Part shown: positions 60,092-64,000 of the stretch, one piece after another
How positions within the stretch are numbered: the first letter of the stretch is position 1
Layout of the letters: each line of letters begins with the position of its first letter
From: Micavibrio_B sp964633355
GTDB lineage: Bacteria; Pseudomonadota; Alphaproteobacteria; Micavibrionales; Micavibrionaceae
Length of the DNA: 64,000 bases
Direction: 5' to 3'
Assembly: GCA_964633355.1 (NCBI GenBank)
Contig: CAZWGO010000006.1
Coordinates: forward strand, 48,879-112,878
Notes under the pieces: generated by a model
Databases searched by the model: none
Seen by the model: the letters and a program-made list of their open reading frames with translations, nothing else
What the model was told of the DNA's origin: nothing
Translations under genes and position numbers: made by a program

Positions 60092-60163
60092 ATTTTGTTT
60101 TTCTTGCCTTTTAAGTCGTGAAGGGCGATATTTCCCCGTTAATCAAGGAAAAACAAGCCTTTT

Positions 60164-62464
60164 ATGAAGGTCCCGTCCCGTAATCACGCAAAATTCGACT
60201 GGCGCTTTCCGGTCAGGCTCTGGCGCCTCCGCCAGCGGCTCGGCTCGTCTTGGGAAGGGCGCTTGGCGCTTGTCCTTGCTTTTGCCGGAATCGGGGCCGG
60301 AGTTGCCACATACGCCGCGCTCAATTCCATGCCGCCGTTCGGCAGCAATCCGGATGTCGTCATCTGGCTTCTAAATATAGACCTCGTCATCCTGCTTTCG
60401 CTCGGTATTCTGGTTGCGCGCCGCGTCGCTTCTTTGCTGACCTTGTGGAAGAGGGGCATTCCCGGCTCCAAAATCCATATGCGCTTTGTCTATACCTTCG
60501 GCCTTGTCGCGATGGCACCCGCCATCATCATGATGATCTTCTCGCTGTTCTTTTTTCATTACGGCGTACAGGCATGGTTTTCGGACCGCGTACGAACAGC
60601 GGTACAGGAATCCCGCGCCGTCGCCGAAAGTTACTTAAAGGAACATCACCAGATTATCCGTGCTGATGTCCTTGGCATGGCAAATGATTTAAACCGCGAA
60701 TCGACACGCTATTATTCCGATCCCGAAGGTTACAGCCGTTATGTCCGCACACAATCTATTGTCCGGAACCTTCCTGAAGTTTTCCTGTTTAACAGCAATG
60801 ACCGCGTCCTGATTCAAACCGATACGCCTGACGATTTTGCTGTCAAGGACATCCCCGATTTTGCCGTGGACAGAGCCAATCTGGGTGAAGTCATCATCCT
60901 GACCGATAGCGAGGACGACCGTGTCCGCGCCCTCGTTAAACTACAAAACCTGCCGGACACTTATCTTTTCGTCGGGCGTCCGGTGGAAGCCAATGTGCTC
61001 AATCACTTGGCCGCAACCAAAGAAGCCGTTGAACGCTATGAAGAAGTCGCGGCCCGTTATTCGGGACTACGCCTGACCGTCACTCTCATCTACAGCGTCG
61101 TCGCGCTTGTTCTGCTCCTCGCCTCGATGTGGTTCGGCCTGACCTTTGCCCGTCGCTTGTCCTATCCGATTGCAGATCTGATTGCGACATCGGACCGCCT
61201 CCGCCAGGGAGATTATACGGCGAAAGCTTCCGAACAGTCAGGCCTGGAGGAATTTGATTATCTCGGGCGCTCGTTTAACAAGATGACGTCGCAAATCGTT
61301 TCCCAACGTGAGGAATTGATCGAAACCAACGCACAGCTTGATTCAAGAAGCCGTTTTACCGAGACCATTCTTGCCGGTGTCACCTCCGGCATTCTGGGGA
61401 TTAACCGCAACGGCCAGATTACGATTTGCAATACCTCCGCCGCCGATTTCCTGCGAAAACCCGCAGACCAGATTATCGGGGAAAGCATTTACACGATCCT
61501 ACCCGAAGCGCGGGACTTCCTCGACCATTCTTACGAGAAACCAAACCGTACGCATAATTTCGAATGTCCCTATGTGCTGGCAGACGGTTCGCGCCGCATA
61601 TTCCTTATCCGCGTTGCGATTGAATTGATCGGGCCCGGAGATAATGAAGAAGACCATGGCGCGGTCATTACCTTTGACGATATTACAGACCTGCAATCGG
61701 CCCAGAGAAAAGCAGCATGGGCGGATGTGGCGCGCCGTATCGCGCACGAGATCAAAAATCCGCTGACGCCGATCCAGCTTTCCGCCGAACGCCTGAAGCG
61801 CAAATATTTGAAATCCATGCCGGAAGACGATCAAAGCATTTTCGAACAATGTATCGATACGATTATCCGCCATGTCGGCGATATCGGCCATATGGTGTCG
61901 GAATTTTCGAACTTCGCCCGCATGCCGGAACCCGTGATGAAAAATACCGATCTCGGGAGACTGGTGCAAGAAATCGTTACCATGAACCGCGAAGCATCGC
62001 CTAATACGACGATGCAAATTTTCTTGGATGATTCCGACAAGAATGCTATCTGTGACGCACAGCAAATGCGGCAGGCCTTCACTAATATTCTGAAGAACGC
62101 CATGGATTCCGTTGAAGAGCGTATGAAAGATGAAGATGCCGACTTTAAAGGGCATATTGCCGTCGGTCTCGGACGCTCTATATCAGACGGACGATTGGTC
62201 TTGTCCGTTGCCGATAACGGCCTCGGACTGCCCAAAGATCGCGATCCGCAGTCTCTGACCGAGCCTTATGTGACTTTAAGAGAGAAAGGCACAGGTTTAG
62301 GCCTCGCAATTGTAAAAAAGATTATGGAGGACCATGGCGGTCATATTATATTCGGAAATACAGATTCGCCTTTCAGTGATTGGCCGATTCTGGACGGGGC
62401 GACAGTGTCTCTGGTTTTTCCGTCTAACATGGACAAAGTACATGAGATACAAGATGCCGCATAA
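60164..62464 (+). CDS. ntrY: Sensor histidine kinase NtrY
   Basis: NtrY is a membrane-bound kinase that phosphorylates NtrX in response to signals linked to nitrogen and redox state. The 766-residue protein has three to four N-terminal helices (about 35-145), a periplasmic sensing region (about 145-285), a further helix (about 305-325), a HAMP domain (about 326-380), a PAS domain (about 395-505) and a histidine kinase core. The phosphorylated His528 lies in IAHEIKNPLTPIQLSAERL. The ATPase motifs include NILKNAMDSVEER and LSVADNGLGLP, with GTGLGLAIVKKI near 707. ntrX follows after 54 bases. Confidence 0.95.
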   Translation: MKVPSRNHAKFDWRFPVRLWRLRQRLGSSWEGRLALVLAFAGIGAGVATYAALNSMPPFGSNPDVVIWLLNIDLVILLSLGILVARRVASLLTLWKRGIPGSKIHMRFVYTFGLVAMAPAIIMMIFSLFFFHYGVQAWFSDRVRTAVQESRAVAESYLKEHHQIIRADVLGMANDLNRESTRYYSDPEGYSRYVRTQSIVRNLPEVFLFNSNDRVLIQTDTPDDFAVKDIPDFAVDRANLGEVIILTDSEDDRVRALVKLQNLPDTYLFVGRPVEANVLNHLAATKEAVERYEEVAARYSGLRLTVTLIYSVVALVLLLASMWFGLTFARRLSYPIADLIATSDRLRQGDYTAKASEQSGLEEFDYLGRSFNKMTSQIVSQREELIETNAQLDSRSRFTETILAGVTSGILGINRNGQITICNTSAADFLRKPADQIIGESIYTILPEARDFLDHSYEKPNRTHNFECPYVLADGSRRIFLIRVAIELIGPGDNEEDHGAVITFDDITDLQSAQRKAAWADVARRIAHEIKNPLTPIQLSAERLKRKYLKSMPEDDQSIFEQCIDTIIRHVGDIGHMVSEFSNFARMPEPVMKNTDLGRLVQEIVTMNREASPNTTMQIFLDDSDKNAICDAQQMRQAFTNILKNAMDSVEERMKDEDADFKGHIAVGLGRSISDGRLVLSVADNGLGLPKDRDPQSLTEPYVTLREKGTGLGLAIVKKIMEDHGGHIIFGNTDSPFSDWPILDGATVSLVFPSNMDKVHEIQDAA

Positions 62465-62518
62465 TTCTTCGTGCTTCGTGGCAAGAATCTTTCTTGGTTT
62501 TGAGTTTTAAAAAGTTAA

Positions 62519-63928
62519 ATGGCAAAAGAAATACTGATTATCGACGACGAGGCCGACATCCGGAACCTGATACAGGGAATTCTGGAAGACGAAGGCTATG
62601 CAACGCGTCAGGCAGGAAACGCCACACAAGCTTTTGCGCAAATCGAAGAGCGTAAACCGTCGCTGATCATTCTCGATGTCTGGCTGCAAAATTCCGAATT
62701 CGATGGCTTGGCTATCTTGGAAAAAGTAAAAGCCGAACACCCGCATTTGCCGGTCGTGATGATTTCCGGCCACGGCACAATCGAGACAGCCGTTACCGCC
62801 ATTCGTCACGGCGCATATGATTTTATCGAAAAGCCCTTCAAGACAGATCGCCTCTTACTGATGATCGAGCGCGCGCTCGAAAACTCTCGCCTACGACAGG
62901 AAAACGAACAACTGCGCCAGAAGGCGGAACCTGCCAGCACGCTGCAGGGGAAATCGAATGCCATTCAATCCTTACTGAATACACTGAACAAGGTTGCCCC
63001 CGCCAATAGCCGCGTTTTGATTACAGGCGATAGTGGCTCGGGCAAGGAAGTCGCCGCGCGCTTTATTCACAAAAATTCATCGCGGGCGCAGGGTCCTTTC
63101 GTCGTCATCAATTGCGCAATTTTAAACCCTGACCGCATAGAGATCGAACTTTTTGGCTCTGAAGAAAAAGGCGTTATTCATCAGGGCGTGCTGGAACGCG
63201 CCGACAAAGGTACATTGCTACTCGATGAAGTCGCAGACATGCCGCTTGAAACACAAGGCAAGATCGTTCGCGCCTTGCAGGACCAGACTTTTATGCGCAT
63301 CGGCGGTAATGAACAAATCAAGGTCGATGTGCGTATTCTGGCCTCGACAGGCAATAACCTGCTCGAAGCTACGAAGTCGGGCGCATTCCGTGAAGACCTT
63401 TATTATCGCTTGAATGTCGTGCCGATACAGGTTCCGACGCTCCGCGAGCGCATGGAAGATATTCCAGAGCTGGTCGACTATTTTATGGAGCAAAACGTTA
63501 AGCATGTCGGCTTGCAAAAGCGCGGTATATCGGCGTCGGCGATGATGGCGCTGCAAGCCTATAACTGGCCGGGCAATATCCGCCAGCTTAAAAATTTGAT
63601 CGAATGGCTGATGATTATGGGCGGTAATAGTCCCGAAACCATACAGACCGAAGATCTTCCGCCGGAAATTTCGCAAAATGTGCCGGCAACTTTAAAGACG
63701 GAGTGGGGGGCTGATTTGATTTCCCTGCCACTACGCGAAGCCCGCGAAGTTTTCGAACGCGAATATCTTCTGTCTCAGGTCAACCGCTTCGGCGGCAACA
63801 TCTCAAAGACCGCCCAGTTTGTTGGCATGGAGCGCAGCGCGCTTCACCGTAAACTGAAATCGCTGAACATCACGACAAGTGAGCGTGATCCTGACGAGAC
63901 TAACGAAGTCATTCGAATAAGCGCCTGA
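62519..63928 (+). CDS. ntrX: Response regulator NtrX
   Basis: NtrX is the response regulator of NtrY. The 469-residue protein has a receiver domain (about 1-120) with acidic pocket DDE at 9-11 and phosphorylated Asp53. An AAA+ domain (about 140-370) follows, with Walker A GDSGSGKE at 170-177, Walker B LLLDEV at 233-238 and NWPGNIRQLKNLIEW near 357. A Fis-type helix-turn-helix closes the protein (about 420-455, NISKTAQFVGMERSALHRKLKSL). The GAFTGA loop that contacts sigma-54 is missing: residues 213-223 read GSEEKGVIHQG. It probably acts with sigma-70, as reported for other alphaproteobacterial NtrX proteins. Confidence 0.95.
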   Translation: MAKEILIIDDEADIRNLIQGILEDEGYATRQAGNATQAFAQIEERKPSLIILDVWLQNSEFDGLAILEKVKAEHPHLPVVMISGHGTIETAVTAIRHGAYDFIEKPFKTDRLLLMIERALENSRLRQENEQLRQKAEPASTLQGKSNAIQSLLNTLNKVAPANSRVLITGDSGSGKEVAARFIHKNSSRAQGPFVVINCAILNPDRIEIELFGSEEKGVIHQGVLERADKGTLLLDEVADMPLETQGKIVRALQDQTFMRIGGNEQIKVDVRILASTGNNLLEATKSGAFREDLYYRLNVVPIQVPTLRERMEDIPELVDYFMEQNVKHVGLQKRGISASAMMALQAYNWPGNIRQLKNLIEWLMIMGGNSPETIQTEDLPPEISQNVPATLKTEWGADLISLPLREAREVFEREYLLSQVNRFGGNISKTAQFVGMERSALHRKLKSLNITTSERDPDETNEVIRISA

Positions 63929-63937
63929 TCCAAATCC

Positions 63938-63966
63938 TTGACAATAAAGGAATATTATCCTATACT
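63938..63966 (+). promoter_or_regulatory. Near-consensus sigma-70 promoter after ntrX
   Basis: TTGACA at 63938-63943 and TATACT at 63961-63966 with a 17-base spacer make this the best promoter in the window. It drives the gene that starts at 63987, preceded by AAAAAGGA. Confidence 0.75.
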
Positions 63967-63986
63967 GAAAAGTAAAAAGGATAAAA

Positions 63987-64000
63987 ATGCCAGCCTTGTC
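63987..64000 (+). CDS. Start of a gene cut by the window edge
   Basis: Only ATG and the first codons (Met-Pro-Ala-Leu) are visible. AAAAAGGA at 63974-63981 is a good ribosome binding site at normal spacing and a strong promoter lies upstream, so a real gene start is likely. It cannot be identified. In many alphaproteobacteria trkA or hfq follows ntrX, but the first residues do not resemble those I know for Hfq. Confidence 0.5.

Overview
The window is a 64 kb chromosomal stretch of an alphaproteobacterium of intermediate G+C content. The placement rests on gene order: nuoN-birA-coaX-rnj-proS-lolC-lolD-dnaE, rpsB-tsf-pyrH-frr-uppS-cdsA-dxr-rseP-bamA-skp-lpxD-fabZ-lpxA-lpxI-lpxB-gltA, gltX-comEC-lexA-trpCDGE-ppiD, tpiA-secG-pyrG-kdsA-eno-ftsB-pdhABC-lpd-lipA-coq10, and cinA-pgpA-ispDF-ntrYX are all classical alphaproteobacterial neighbourhoods. 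A fused IspDF, LpxI in place of LpxH, a lipoyl domain on the pyruvate dehydrogenase E1 beta subunit and an alphaproteobacterial LexA box (GTTC-N7-GTTC) agree. Genus and family cannot be fixed from the sequence alone.

Layout. 1-12062: end of the complex I operon running into cofactor, RNA-processing, lipoprotein-export and replication genes, mostly overlapping by 1-8 bases. 12062-13126: an AT-rich, cysteine-rich secreted protein unlike its surroundings. 13167-27724: one long forward block for translation (rpsB, tsf, frr), UMP kinase, isoprenoid and phospholipid synthesis, outer membrane assembly and lipid A. 27721-30506: gltA and gltX in reverse. 30629-33324: comEC and an orphan gene. 33334-39823: reverse lexA, trp genes and ppiD. 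39899-54558: forward central metabolism and pyruvate dehydrogenase block ending in lipA, with a small island of unknown genes at 52267-53540. 54631-57947: accessory genes. 57947-60091: reverse cinA-pgpA-ispDF. 60164-63928: ntrYX. A new gene begins at the right edge.

Functionally the window is mostly housekeeping. The lipid A genes, BamA/Skp/RseP and LolCD build the outer membrane. PdhABC, Lpd and LipA form one lipoate-dependent unit. KdsA supplies Kdo for the lipid A core. LexA is autoregulated through a box that overlaps the trpC stop codon.

The most unusual object is at 56664-57027: a GIY-YIG nuclease gene that fits start-to-stop between two perfect 32-bp inverted repeats, each itself a hairpin. 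At least five other intergenic regions carry nuclease-free paired hairpins, most with the same GTCAT-stem-GAAA-stem design and compensatory stem changes. Together they look like a REPIN/RAYT-like arrangement in which a GIY-YIG enzyme replaces the tyrosine transposase. Other points of note are an archaeal/eukaryotic-type ProS at the standard proS locus, hairpins over the eno ribosome binding site and in the rpsB leader, and a 71-bp identical tract shared by pdhB and pdhC.
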